This document shows, in pieces, positions 35,990-48,409 of a stretch of DNA of 64,000 nt. Made by a program: the position numbers and the translations under genes. Source of the DNA: Paulownia fortunei. Its lineage: Eukaryota > Streptophyta > Magnoliopsida > Lamiales > Paulowniaceae. Each line of letters begins with the position of its first letter. The stretch's first letter is position 1. The notes beneath the pieces were generated by a model. It was given only the letters and a program-made list of their open reading frames with translations, did no database searches and was not told where the DNA came from. The stretch covers positions 14,623,445 through 14,687,444 of the forward strand of contig CM033107.1 in NCBI GenBank assembly GCA_019321725.1. Reading direction: 5' to 3'.

Positions 35990-36900
35990 TAAAGGAAAAG
36001 ATAAGCCTAATGACTAAGAACAAAGTCTAGAGCTGGTTGATCTTCCATCTAAGTGTAAGACCATTAGAAATATGTGGTTTCTAGAGGTCAAGTGCAAAGT
36101 AGATGGGTTGATTAACATCTGTATAGCTCAACCAATGGCAGAATGTTTACGCCTAATTGTGGAGCGTAATTTGTTTGAGATGTTCTCCCTAAGTGGTGAG
36201 ATTGCCTCAATTCGCCAAGATTCTATTAGTTATTGTCACTTTTGTCTAAGTTTGTCCTGGATAATTGAGGTTGACATATATAAATGAGGAGTGGACAATG
36301 AGATCTATGTGGGTCACCTAATGATTTCAAGAAGTGGGGCAAGAACGCAAAGATTGCTTATCAAGAAGCTCCATTTGTAACTTGAATTATCATCCAATTA
36401 GTGGTGCTATCGATTTCATCAAGCTATCACTCTGGTAGGCTTACGATGGTCAAGTAATATCATTAAATATATGTCAACATAAATAAGAGAATTTAATTCT
36501 CATGTATTTGGGCAATAATATGATGGCTAGAAGGGACATGAAGGTGTCTCCACTTAGTAGTGGTTGTCCTTTATATTTGAATGGACATAGGAAAAGTAGA
36601 TGTATACTTGGTATTGTGATACCGAGTTTTTGTGTGCATCTCACCAATCCTATTGATCATTCATGGTCAAAGATTGTGCTCTTAGTTTGATTGAAATACC
36701 TTAAGATGGAAGAAGAAAAGAAATGCTAGCTAGTATTATGCAAGCATTGTAGAAGGTTTGATGTGCACTGGTGTGTACTCGACTAGTACTATGCTTGATA
36801 ATTAGATTATTGATGAGTGGATATCAAAGTGATCATTGACACAAATAATGTGATGTCGTCAAGTGGATGCTTAGATATATTAATAGAGTGGTCTGAGATT
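35990..36900 (+). pseudogene. Strongly decayed Ty1/copia RT/RNase H remnant
   Basis: Plus-strand frames near 36030-36110 read ELVDLPSKCKTIRNMWF and EVKCKVDG, matching the start of copia RT (in the family, W-type VDLP, IGNKWV and KADG positions). Near 36190-36310 they read GEIASIRQ, then IIEVDIYK and DNEIYVGHLMI, matching the TFSPV-ASIR, QMDVKTAF and EEIYM blocks. Near 36400 RFHQAITL follows. Frames shift repeatedly and the catalytic YVDD is not recognisable. A copia-type LTR begins immediately after, at 36901, which supports the orientation. Confidence 0.6.
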
Positions 36901-38193
36901 TGTTGGAGGCAATCTGGTATTTTGAAATGATGTGCATTGTGTGTACATTTGTGAGGCTATTATTATCTTTGTGATAATAAAACCACTTTGATGTATGCTC
37001 TGGGGACCGAGTATTGTTGGAGGACTAAACATACTAATAATACCAGTCATCCCTTCACTTAAGAGAGTATTCCGTATAATTAAATTATTCTCACATATAT
37101 TTCTACAAGTGGTTTGATCGCTTATCCCTTGCCTCTGTATGGAGATATGCTCCAAAGGTATGTGAGTAGTATGTGATTACGTAGAATTTGATTTTTTGGC
37201 TAGTGAGAACTTATTGTGATTAATGAGTTATATTTATATTTTTATTATGAGTTTGGTACTGGATTTTTATAGTTGTCACCGGGCTTTGATTGACTCTCTC
37301 ACATAGGTAATCGCCCTGTCATTGTGATAACGAGCAGGATGAGACTTAAAGATCGTGTCACATAATTGAGGTTTGCGAATGATGGCCTTTGCACTTGGAG
37401 CAGGGAGGAAGGTTAATATGCATAACTAAGAGTCGCCTTAGCTTGGACGCTAAGATGAGATCAAAGTTGATCGATTATGAAGAAGTATGTCTAAACTTGA
37501 TAATAAGCCTGTTTTTAGCTAAACGTGCGAACTGCAAGAAGGCATTTTGGAGAGTGACTTCTACTGGTGCGTAGGTCAGGCTCTTGGAGAGCGACTGGAC
37601 TTAGGTTCATATGATGTTTAGAGTGTGACATGCCCAAATTGAATGGGAACTCCATCATAGCATGTATTCATATATGTGCTTTGAGACGACCTCTTATGGA
37701 AAAGTGACTAAATGGGTCCCTGCTTCATCGCTGTGTGAGCCCATATTATTTCTTGTACCCTTTGGGACTCTAGACTTTATCATGAGATGTAACCTTGATG
37801 ACGCTACTTTAGCATGTTTTCAATGGCCATGCATAATTCAGTTTGTCGGAGCATGTCTAGGAAAGTTGTTAAAACCAAGCTGATTGGCATGAGAGGCCGA
37901 GGAAGAACTAAGTTGGTAACGCACTTATGTTTTATGGTTCATAGCCCGGGAACTGTGTCGAAATGTGTTTGACTAGTCATGAACATAGATACATATTTGA
38001 GTGGGTCGAGCATGCTCTATTTATTTTATTGAGGAATTTAGAGATACTTGATTGGGTGTGACCACTTGATTTGGGGTACACAGCGAGCTATTAGGTTGTA
38101 GGGTTATGTTAGTTTGGTGATAACTTAATATAACTCTCCTCACCTATGCTTTCTCACTTGGTCGCACACCTCATTTTCTGTATGAAGGGACTG
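36901..38193 (+). repeat. Copia 3' LTR, interrupted or ended by a chromovirus LTR
   Basis: Starts TGTTGGAGGC just after a decayed purine tract (GTGGTCTGAGAT). It contains TGTGCATTGTGTG and GCTATTATTATC blocks that I associate with copia LTRs, and a partial hairpin module at 37288-37315. The right end is not seen; the chromovirus LTR starts at 38194. The rest of this interval, to 38193, has no coding frame I recognise. Confidence 0.55.
37288..37315 (+). repeat. Partial hairpin module, copy 3
   Basis: GATTGACTCTCTCACA and a following TAATCGCC match the right half of the modules at 9169 and 12169. Weaker similarity continues downstream (GAGCAGGATGAGAC against TAGCAAGGAGAC). Confidence 0.6.
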
Positions 38194-41109
38194 TGTAATA
38201 GCCAAGCCTCACACTACTCACTTGGCCAATATGATTCATGCATTACGTGCTAATTTTATATCCTACTTGCATTTCTAATGACACTACATAATTTATTTCA
38301 TTTTATACGACATTTTTTAATATTAAACTTAATTCTGAATCTCTTGTACGGTATTAGTTACTGAATTTTCTAATTTAAGTAGTTGATTTTATATTGAAAT
38401 AAGAAGAAAATGAGGTTGATCAATATTGGATATAGATGGGATATATAGGTTATAATTTTAGAAGTGTTACTAGTAAGCTTATACGGTTTGATTCGATTTC
38501 ATTCAGGTATTTCAAAAGTATATATGGGTAAATTGATTATTTGGGACATTGGACATAAGATACTATGATTGAAAGGTAATATTACAATATTTATTTATGC
38601 ATAAGATTATATAATTTTTAATATGGACAATTATTCAAGAAATCGGTAAACAATCGGGTAAGAAATTAAATGAACAGCTAGGAAATTAGCTTATGAATTA
38701 TCTATGGGATCTTGTGGTAATTAAAATATAATAAAATAAAATTAATGTACAGTAAGATACATCTGATCTAGGCTTGAAATATGGGTGAAAGGTCAGATTT
38801 ATACCACAACTTGTCACCTCATACTTGCTACTAAGCTTAAGCAAGCACCTCAAGTGCCGCCTCAAGCTTTCCTTCACCCTTAAGCCACGACCAGACCCTC
38901 ATTTCAGCCATTTTCAGCTTCCAAACACACACCTTAATGTCTTCAAGTGCTCCAAATTGATTCCAAGTTGAAATAAAAGCAAGAAAAGCAAAGGAGATGT
39001 GATTACCATCAAGTTTAACCACAAAATCCACATAAGTAACACATATCTACGATTTTGCCTTTGGTTTTCAGATTATTTTGAATGGTTTTATTGTGTATTA
39101 AGCTTTCAATATCTCTTATAAAAGTGTTCAAAAGTTTTTAGTTAGACTTTGGTGCACAAAGAAAAGGTTTTTTGATGACAAACACTTAATAGGAAATACT
39201 TGTGGCAGAAACTATCACCTTGCTGTTTTCTTGTGTTTTAGACTTCAAAAGTATATGGTATGTTGACTAAAACATATAAGTACCATTATATATATATTCA
39301 TATATGAGTTAAGAGTATTGGAATAAATTTTCATTGGTTAGAAATTGAAATATGTCATGATATTGAAGAGATGCTCAAAACTGTCACCATTGAATTTCAG
39401 ATTCTATCATGTGTGAATGGGACTGGTTTTGAAGCATTAAATCCATTATTTATGGAAAGACTATAACCTGGTTATATTTTTGTATATGTTATCTAAGTGT
39501 GGTAAAAATTTAGGAGTGATTAAAAATACGTAAGGGTGTCAAAACCATTAATGTCATGAAGTGCGCAAAACTGTCACGGTAGGAAAAATCTGTTTCAGTA
39601 TGCTATGAAGGGAGCTGAACTTGGGAAACTATATCCATGCGTTTTTGCCATTCTATGACATGGTTACATTTATTTTTATGTTATCTAAGTGTGATAAAAA
39701 TTGGGGAGTGAATGAATATGCCTATGGGTGTCAAAATCATCATGCAAATTAATATGACAACAAAAAAATATGAAATTGTGAATCTGTCCCATTTGGTTCA
39801 TTAACATGTTCCAAACATAGATGGGTGCATTTGATCCCTAACATTTAGGGGGATGTTATAAGAGTTATAATGCATTAATTAAATGAGGTTAATATACATT
39901 TAAGATGTAGAACAAAGGTGCGTAGAAGGTTGTATTCGATTATAGTTTCTAAGTGGTAAGGTTGTTTAGTTAAATTGAGATTCAAGATCTTTATACTACA
40001 TTAGGTATAATGAACTTGTTAATTAAGGATGGTGATTGATATCTTGTATTTTTACAGGTTGTTTCACATCTAGGGTTGGGGAGTAATATTTAAGAAATCT
40101 AGAAGTAACACATAACCAATCAAAGGTAAGTAAAGATTCATTTGCAATTACAATGCATAGACATAGCAAATGTGTAATTTATATATAATATTATAGATCA
40201 TATTTGCATAGCAGAGACCACGCATTACTGTCATTCATGTTCATTGGGCATACATACATGGGAATTGGCACGTGCATGCATCATATACGAGCATTGTGAT
40301 AAATCTTGCATTGCACAACATGATTCTGAGAAAGAAAAATGTTTTGCTGACCACTAGTAGTGCATCGAAGCATGCATGGATTTGCATGGTTTTATGCATG
40401 GATTTGCAGGTTCGTGTGCATGGATTTGCATGCTTGGATTTGTATGCTTATATCATTATTGGCCATTGGAATATGGCGGTGTGCAGAGCACTTTTCCGAT
40501 GCATAGGATAGTAGCATTGGTCAGAGGCCCAAGAAAGAAATGATTTTGAGAGAAATCTTTTAGTGCCTGGAATTACATTGTGGGCATAGCATTTTGAGAT
40601 GCATGACTTGATATTGTGGATTATTCTTTGATATGCATAATTTTTGCTTGTTGAGTGTTAACTCATATAGTTTATGCATTGTAGGTGAGTCTGGTGATAC
40701 TTGATATCATAGACTTACTGAGCAAGCCGTTGAGTTCCTACAGGTTTTAAGGATCAGTGAACATGGATGACAACCTACTAGGTTGTGTTGTAGGCCTATT
40801 CTAATTTTTACAATGATTATTATTGTGTAAATTGTTGTCTATATATAATGGGTTACAAAATGCAAAATGTTCTTACTTCTTCTTAAAGTATAGGCTATTA
40901 TTTAATTTTTGAGTCAATTGAATTATAACTTTGGGATGTCGTATCCTATATAAGTCTTGAAATTTTATAGTAAATAAGTTTGAGAATAACGTTATTGTGA
41001 TGGGTGTTGTGTTTTTATATAAACGATGATTTTTCTATATATAGGGTTATATATGAGAAAACATTTTACTATTTTCTCAAAGTGCTACATTTGACAAAAA
41101 AAAAATATT

Positions 41110-41153
<44 letters not shown>

Positions 41154-41177
41154 CACACATGCACACACATGTGCTAC
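38194..41177 (+). repeat. Chromovirus LTR A, first part
   Basis: Starts TGTAATAGCCAAGCC. It matches LTR B closely from 38194 to about 39890 and LTR C more distantly to about 40130. It ends at an Athila-type solo LTR; the remaining 54 bases of the LTR resume at 45019 and end TATTACA at 45072. Near its end lies the (TA)n(CA)n tract at 41108-41159. Confidence 0.85.
41108..41159. repeat. (TA)n(CA)n microsatellite
   Basis: About 20 TA repeats with one GT interruption, followed by about seven CA repeats, 18 bases before the solo LTR insertion point. Confidence 0.9.
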
Positions 41178-44100
41178 TGATAAGTTGGTTTTATATCAAT
41201 AATTCATATGCATTTTTACTAACATTTGGTTTGTTTTCAAGTATTTTTGTTAATTTTTATGTATTTAGTTTGAAATCTTATAGGTGATGACAAAAAGGAA
41301 AGAAAATGGAAAGAAACCAAAAACTTGGTTGAAATGTTGAAGAATCTGAATTGTGGATTTACTGATGGCAATTTTCATATTTTAAGCATAACACTTTGTG
41401 AAAATAGGTTTTTGCCTTGATTCTTGAACCACTATAAATATAAGAGATATATCTATAATTTCTATGTTTACCACAAAATCCAATTCTATCGATCTCAATG
41501 AGAAAAATTGAGTTCAAAAGTCAACACTGGGCTGAAATTGTTTGCTATGGCATATCTTGATTTTTTAGGCATAACTATCTCCAAAAATGTCATATTTAGT
41601 TGATTCAAGTACCTATGTAAACATAAGATATAGATATACAATTTGTATTAATACATCAAAATTCATTTTAGAATATAAAGTGGTCAAAAATAGGTTTAAA
41701 GAGGCTGTAGACGCTGAAGATATAATGTTCAGCGCCAGGCTGTGCTTAGCTATCCAGTTAGTGCCTACATGTTGTCACGTGGATAAAAGGGGCAAAATGG
41801 GTTTTTTTACCCTATTTAGGGATTCTCCCATCTAATTTTATGGACCCCAAAGATCCTCCAAAGGAATTCAGGACGTGAGGAATTGTTCTTGGACAGAAGC
41901 AGGCTGTTGGACAGTGAGAGTTTGCTGCTGGACAAAGAATTATTCTTGGAGAGAAAAGTGAGTCATTCTTGGAGACAAGTAGAGCTTCAACCATTTCTTC
42001 CACTTCAAAAATTAGTGAACAATTTTCATGCTCTTTCTTATGTATTTATTGAAGTTATATTCATACATGATAAACTAAACATGTCTTTCTAGAGGATGAT
42101 GTAACCTTATTTAATCCTATGTTTTGAATTCCAAACAATATTTGTTCAAGTTATTCATCTTGTTTGTGTTATCTTATTTAGTATTTCATCTTTATTATTT
42201 GGCCATTAATTGAGAGTGTTTGATATATGAGATTCGATACTCGAAAGAGGAAAGATTATACATGATAATAAATATAGCATAACCTAGGAATCATAGAGTT
42301 GAAAATCTTATGAAACCTTTGAAGTTTTGAAGAAGAATTCATTGAACTTTTGTAGAGTTTTATTCTTGAGTTTTGTATAGAGATATTGAAATTCTTATTG
42401 GAACTTATAATCAATTCGGCACTCAAGAGAGAGAATTGATGAGCTTAGAAATTCTTAACTTACATGTATTGTTAACTTGAATTGATATGTTTTGGAAGAA
42501 AGAACATAAGTGATAATTAGGTGAGTTATTCCTCTGGAATTTCTTGTTCATATAGTGTTTATTGTATTACTTCTAAGAATTCTAGTTTTATCTTTGCAAT
42601 TTTTATCTTATTCTACTTTATTTACCAATCATCACTTGATTTTCTAGATAAAATTAGGACTATTTAAACTACAATACTTGCTATAATTTTTTATTACAAT
42701 TCTTGTGCATACGATACTCAACTCAAGTTGTATTAAAACTTGGCACCATGCACTTATTATTAGAGTAGGATGCCCAATACCCCAATTAGATGGGTGTATT
42801 ATATTCGTTTGCTTTTGTAAAGACAATCTTATTGGAAATCATATTAATAAAAAAATATTTTATTGATCTTATGTCTTGCATCTTTTATTTCTGCACATTA
42901 GATAAAGTCCTTAGATCAAATTTAGCTACGGGGCATGGTCGCTCATATGATGGCGATCATGGAACATGCCTCTAAAGCTTTGGTCTTAAATAAGTTTTGA
43001 GTCAAGAGTTTTTTGAGATAGGACATCAACTAGCTCAATAAGGCTTGCACATATGATGCTTGCTCCTAAGACGAGGATGTTGTATTCTATTAGCATTAGC
43101 GTAGAGACGCAAGTGCGTATACATAGGTGCTTGTTAGGGAACAAGTACACTGAACATGGCCCGTAAGAAATTCTTAACTGGAGGTTTTGCTTGTAAAAAT
43201 AAGAATTTATGTGTTGCGATAGTATACGATTAGTCCTCGAACTTGAGGCATGATGGTAGCCTTGTGTGCATCATGCAACACTTTGATATGTCTTCTGATT
43301 GCTTGACAATCACAAAAGAGGTATATTGGGTGTTGCACTGATGTGCATGGAGGTTTGTCAGTGGCCAACAAGAATTCGACACTTGTCTTTTTAAATAAGG
43401 GAATCTCCTATATTTTCATAATTCGTGATTCAAAGACCTTGGCCAAGGCAGGATGAATCATGATTCATCAAAAATCATTGGAACTTAAAATGGTATCACA
43501 ATTATTGAATTATTTAAGATTTCGACTTATAATCCATGCCCTAGATTCAATTGAGAGATTAGTTGTCGAAAGGACCGTACGTGTGTGGTACTCGCAACTA
43601 AAATAGGTTTACTCGCTATTGCACCTAAAACTAATTTGTCATGATTACTTGCTAGGTGTTTTCATGGATAGTGAGCTTCTTGGAATTAAGGAGTTGATTC
43701 TAAACGGATTAATTAATTGGATTAATTAATTAAAATAACTATTATTCATAAGTTGCAAATATTGTAAGCCCACTACTAGCTTAGTAGTGAACCTAAGAGG
43801 GTCACACATCTTTATGAAAAGTAACATTTCTAATTTTAGATTTTATCCAATGGTTGAAAATTAATTAATTAATACTGATTAATTAATTAATTAATTAAGG
43901 GTTCTACTTAATTTAATGGTTAAATTAAATTATTTATTTAATTAATTAGATTATTTAATTGCATCTAATTTGATTAGGAAGCCCAATTGGAGTAAATTAA
44001 ATTAATCAATTGGATTGATTAAATTAGAATTGAATCAAATGAATTGATTTGGGGATTTTTGAGTCCAAGCCCAAAATTAATGTGAATCATTTAAGAAGTT

Positions 44101-45013
44101 CGCTAAAATATGAAGAGAATAAATTAAATAAATATAACTTATTTAATTAACAAAATTATAGATAAATAAATATAGTGACCGATGTTATGGGATAAAATCA
44201 GCCACTAAGATTTAATTTATATATAAATATAATTATAGTATATATATGATATATATCTATCTTGATATTATTTGAACAGTTCAAATTAATATCAATAATA
44301 TATGTAGACAATTTTGATGATTAATGTAGTTTCAAATTAGTCCACATATAATAGGAGAGAGAAAAGAGGAGTTCGTGGAAGATTTGGAATCCTTCCAAGA
44401 TAAAATTTTAAAATAGTTCAAAATTAAAAAATTTTCTAAGAGTTGGAAATGGATTAAAATTTTCAGCCGTATATATATGAGGAATGAAAATTACATAATC
44501 AATTCAAAAAATTTGAGCAAAAATTATTTTATTTAAAATCTTCTATTTTTACTCTCCAAGAAAAGAAAAGAAAGAAAAAGAAAACTAGTTTCTTGTTATT
44601 CTCTTCATATTATTGTTTCAAGAACTTAAAGAATCAATCTTTATTGTTCTTGAAAATTTACTCTAGTTCTAGATTAGTAAACAATTAAAAGGATACTAGC
44701 GAATTCTTTTGATTGGTGTTGCTCTTCCATATTGTGGACCTGATAGAGGAGAGATACTTGGATCCCTGCGAGTTCTGATAGTTTAGGATAAGTAATTGAT
44801 TGCTTCATTCCCTACAACAACCGGAGTGCATGAAAGGCTCAATTTGATTTTACATTTATTTATATATTCACTTGAATAAGCGCAATCGTTAAAATTGCTT
44901 TCGAATTAAAGGGGTTAAATTTATGTTTGATAAAAACTTTAATTTTCTGCTACGTATACCCTTGCGATTATAGTGAACTCAACACTTGCGATATGCAATA
45001 TATTTCACGAACA
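41178..45013 (+). repeat. Athila-type solo LTR nested in chromovirus LTR A
   Basis: Homologous to the LTR at 2120-3995 but on the plus strand. It starts TGATAAGTTGG at 41178 and ends GAACA at 45013, with no gag or primer site attached. Flanking 5-mers GCTAC (41173-41177) and ACTAC (45014-45018) look like a target duplication with one transition. A copia solo LTR occupies 42758-44984; removing it leaves about 1.6 kb. Solo LTRs arise when the two LTRs of an element recombine and delete the interior. Confidence 0.85.
42758..44984 (+). repeat. Copia solo LTR nested in the Athila-type solo LTR
   Basis: 2227 bases, homologous to the copia 3' LTR at 26415-28654 but on the opposite strand. It starts TATTAGAGTAGG (TG changed to TA) and ends CTCAACA. 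Flanks CTTAT (42753-42757) and CTTGC (44985-44989) fit a 5-base duplication of CTTGC with two transitions, and the undisrupted Athila LTR at 2120-3995 has CTTGC at the matching place. No coding sequence is attached. Confidence 0.9.
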
Positions 45014-45075
45014 ACTACCTTGTTAAAATTATTGTTATATCAATTTTTATATTCAGTATTGGGGGTATTACAGAG

Positions 45076-45087
45076 TGGTATCAGAGC
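45076..45087 (+). promoter_or_regulatory. Chromovirus primer binding site (tRNA-iMet type)
   Basis: TGGTATCAGAGC, intact, three bases after the LTR end at 45072. This is the standard initiator-methionine tRNA primer site of plant LTR elements. Confidence 0.9.
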
Positions 45088-48000
45088 CTGATTTATAGTT
45101 TTGTAGACTGTCTGTGTATATGATCTTTGAAACTGGTGGAGCACAACCATGCCAGTAAGTTTTATTTGTTGTTTAATTTATTTTGTATTTCATGAATAAT
45201 ATTGGCCATGTGTTTTAAGATTTTTTTTAAAATAATGTTGAGGCAGACTCATTAGTAATAACATGTATAAAATTTATGTTTGGTTTTCTATCTTTTGAGC
45301 TATATATTCTCTATTATCCAATAAGTATGTAATAAGACTGGATATGGTACTTGATATATATATATATATATATATGAGTTCAGTTACAATGTTTTAATTC
45401 CATCTAGAAGTTTAAGATCAACTAATTAGATTTTAAGAGCTCTAGGTTAATTTTGTTATATTGGCTAGGATTATGATATAACGTTCTGTGTTGATTGATT
45501 TATTGAGAATTATGCATTGTTGATTTTTCTAGACTTTTAAATTCTAGGTGATGAAAATTTAGAAATTTTATGGAGACCATAGCAGGAAAATGTTTACTAT
45601 TTGTAGAAAATAAAGAAGATTGTCAAATTATAATTTTCTACAGTATGAAAGAAAGTAGTAAAAAAAAGTTATTATCGATCTTTGGGTTGTGTTAGAATTT
45701 TTAAAAATGACCAAGTTTACTAAAAATTCATTTGTGTGATCTTAGATCTCTTGATACATGTTGAAAAGAAGTTTTCAAGTATGCTATTGACTAATAATTG
45801 ATTTTATCCTGGATATAGTTGTAAGAATAAATTCAATCTCTCTTTTAGTTTATGATATACACCTATTGGAATTCGATGAACCTTAAGTGATATTATTATA
45901 ATGTTGGGCAAGGCATCAAGGTCTAGTGCTTCTCCTAAACAAGCTCCACTTCATATTCACCTATAAGAAAGATGAATCTTGAGGTTATGTATTATTTATT
46001 GCTACTTAATTGAGTAATAATTTGTAATAAGTAAGGTTTATTTGATAAATTAAGAGGAGCTACTATGATCTTGAAGATTGATTTTAAGTTTGAATTAATT
46101 ATGAATTTCTTGTTGTGCCATTGGGTTGACTAATGCCCTAATTATTTTGATATACATGATGAATAATGTGTTTGATAATTCTATATAGGTATGTTTAGGG
46201 TGATATTCATTGATGATATATTACTGTAACGATGAGAAATATGATTGACCTTTCAATATGATCTTAGAAACTTTAAAGAAGTAGAAATTATTTGTTCAAT
46301 TTAGTAAATGCAATCTTTTGATTATGCAATACAATATTTATTTTGGGATTGGTAATTTTCTTAAGAAGGTGTCTTTGTAACTATTTAAAACTTCAAGGTT
46401 TTACTGAAATAGAGAAGACCAACAAATATGATAGAAATAAGAAAAGTTTTCTGGGTTAGTGATATTATTGGGTATTCAGTCAAAATTTCCCCTTAGTTGT
46501 TATTACTTTATTTCATCATACATACAGGTATACGAAATTTGAATGGTTCGCTAAGTGGGAAGAAATATCTAATTACTTAAAGAGAATTGATTTGAGCTTC
46601 AGTAGTGACTCCAACTTTAGATATAAATTATTTATTGTGTATAGTGGTGTATCTCATTGTGTTTTGATATATGTTTGATGGAATATAGAAATGTTACTCG
46701 ACACTCTTTGAGTTAATTAGATTATTTATGTAATACTACATATGACAATATAAAATTGAAATACTTCAAATGTCTATATACTTAAAAGGAGTTGAACTTG
46801 AAGAAATGATGAATATTACTAGTAAGTGAATATATTGTATGATCTATATAACTACAGATGTCATTGGAATGAAATATCTCAATAGATTAATATTCAAACA
46901 AATTTTACATCATAAACTATTATGGGAGTTGAGGGTTGTATAGAGGATGAATTAAAGTTAATGGTGAATTATCTATTTATTAATATTTTGGTAAGACTGA
47001 TTTTGATTGATCCTATTTCAAATGCTCAAAATAAGGTCGATGAAAGGTTAGGATTAAGATGAAAGGCATAAAAGGCACTTAAATAGATTTTTGTATTAAG
47101 TGATAATAATCTCTTAATAAGAGATAGATGTGACTATGAGGGATAAAAAATTGCAAGACTAAGTTTTAGGTGATGATCATGTACTTTTTATTTGTTTTAT
47201 TTAGTGGTATGAATGATGTTTGTGATCTCAAGAAAATGTACAGATATCGGACATTGGACGAGCTGTTATGGAATATATTGTTAATATTTGGCTTGCCACT
47301 AAAAAAAAGGATATACGTAAAAGCGCATATGTAAGAATGATTTAGTTCTGCTTTTATTTTCAGGTGGAAATGGGAAAGCATTCATGAATTTTGTATATGA
47401 TAATGGAATTGGGTTATTGTTCATAGGTTAACTGAATATGCTCATTCTTTCTCAATTCACCCTAGGTATTCCTTGGAAATCTGTGGAAAGATAAATGTAT
47501 AGAAAGTTGTTAGACTTTATGATTTATTAGTGTCTATTAGTTCTGATACAGATTTAAGGTCTTTGTCCACTTCCTAGAAGATCTTACATCAGGTATTGGG
47601 AACAAAATTATATCTTAGTATTGTGATCATCCATGCATCAATAGGTAATCAAAACAATCAAATTAGACTTTGCAAGATATGCTTAAAGCTTGTGTATTAG
47701 ATTGTTGATGTTAATTGAGAAAAAATTTCCTTGGGTGGAATTTCTTATAACAACAGTGATAAGGTTACTTGGGATGGTTCTCTATGAGGCATTATATGAT
47801 AGAAAATATAGGTCATCGTTTTATTTAAATGAATTTGGTATTCTTTTAGGCTGAATATGGTTTAGGAAATGATAGAAGTGGTAGAACAAATTGCCAATGT
47901 ATGAAAACTAGTTAGAGGTGACCCTAGAGTTATGCAGATTAAAGAGGAATATCGTTGCAATTTATGATAGGGGATCCAATTTTTGAAGGTGTCTCCAATG

Positions 48001-48409
48001 AAATGGATTATGCAGGTTGTGCAGAAATTTTTTTTTGGGAATGTTACATACAAATTTGATCCTAGGTACATTGATTTCTTTTGCATTATTGAGATAATTG
48101 AGGATATTATCTGTAAACTCGACCTTTTTGCAACAATGTCTAGGGTTCACAATATTTTCATGTGTTCATTTTAAGAAAGTATATCATGAATCTATTTCAT
48201 CTACTTAAGAAGGAACCAATAGAACTAAATTAAGGTCGGAGTTATGAAGAAAGACCTATAGAAATTTTAGTAAGGGATGTAAATCAACTTCAAAATGAGA
48301 ATATCTCATTAGTTAAAGTACTAAGGAGAAGTCAATCAACAGAAGAAGCTACTTAGGAAAGGAAGCCTAAAATGATAATTAAATATCTAGAGCTTTCTGC
48401 TAAGTAAAA
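45088..48409 (+). pseudogene. Chromovirus pol remnant: RT, RNase H, integrase, chromodomain
   Basis: No gag or protease is recognisable in 45088-45880, so that part is deleted or fully decayed. RT starts near 45900; FDKLRGAT lies near 46035 and VFIDDILL at about 46200-46225 holds the two catalytic Asp of the RT active site. Connection/RNase H is suggested by RPTNMIEIRKVFW near 46420. Integrase C-terminal blocks follow: ISYNNSDKVTW near 47745, SSFYLNEFGILL near 47815, KVSPMKWIM at 47983, and SRVHNIFMCSF near 48140. The chromodomain end at 48190-48409 carries SLVKVLRRSQSTEEAT and then a stop. Stops and frameshifts are frequent. At 3.3 kb it is much shorter than a normal chromovirus interior (gag to chromodomain is usually over 4 kb). 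Confidence 0.8.
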
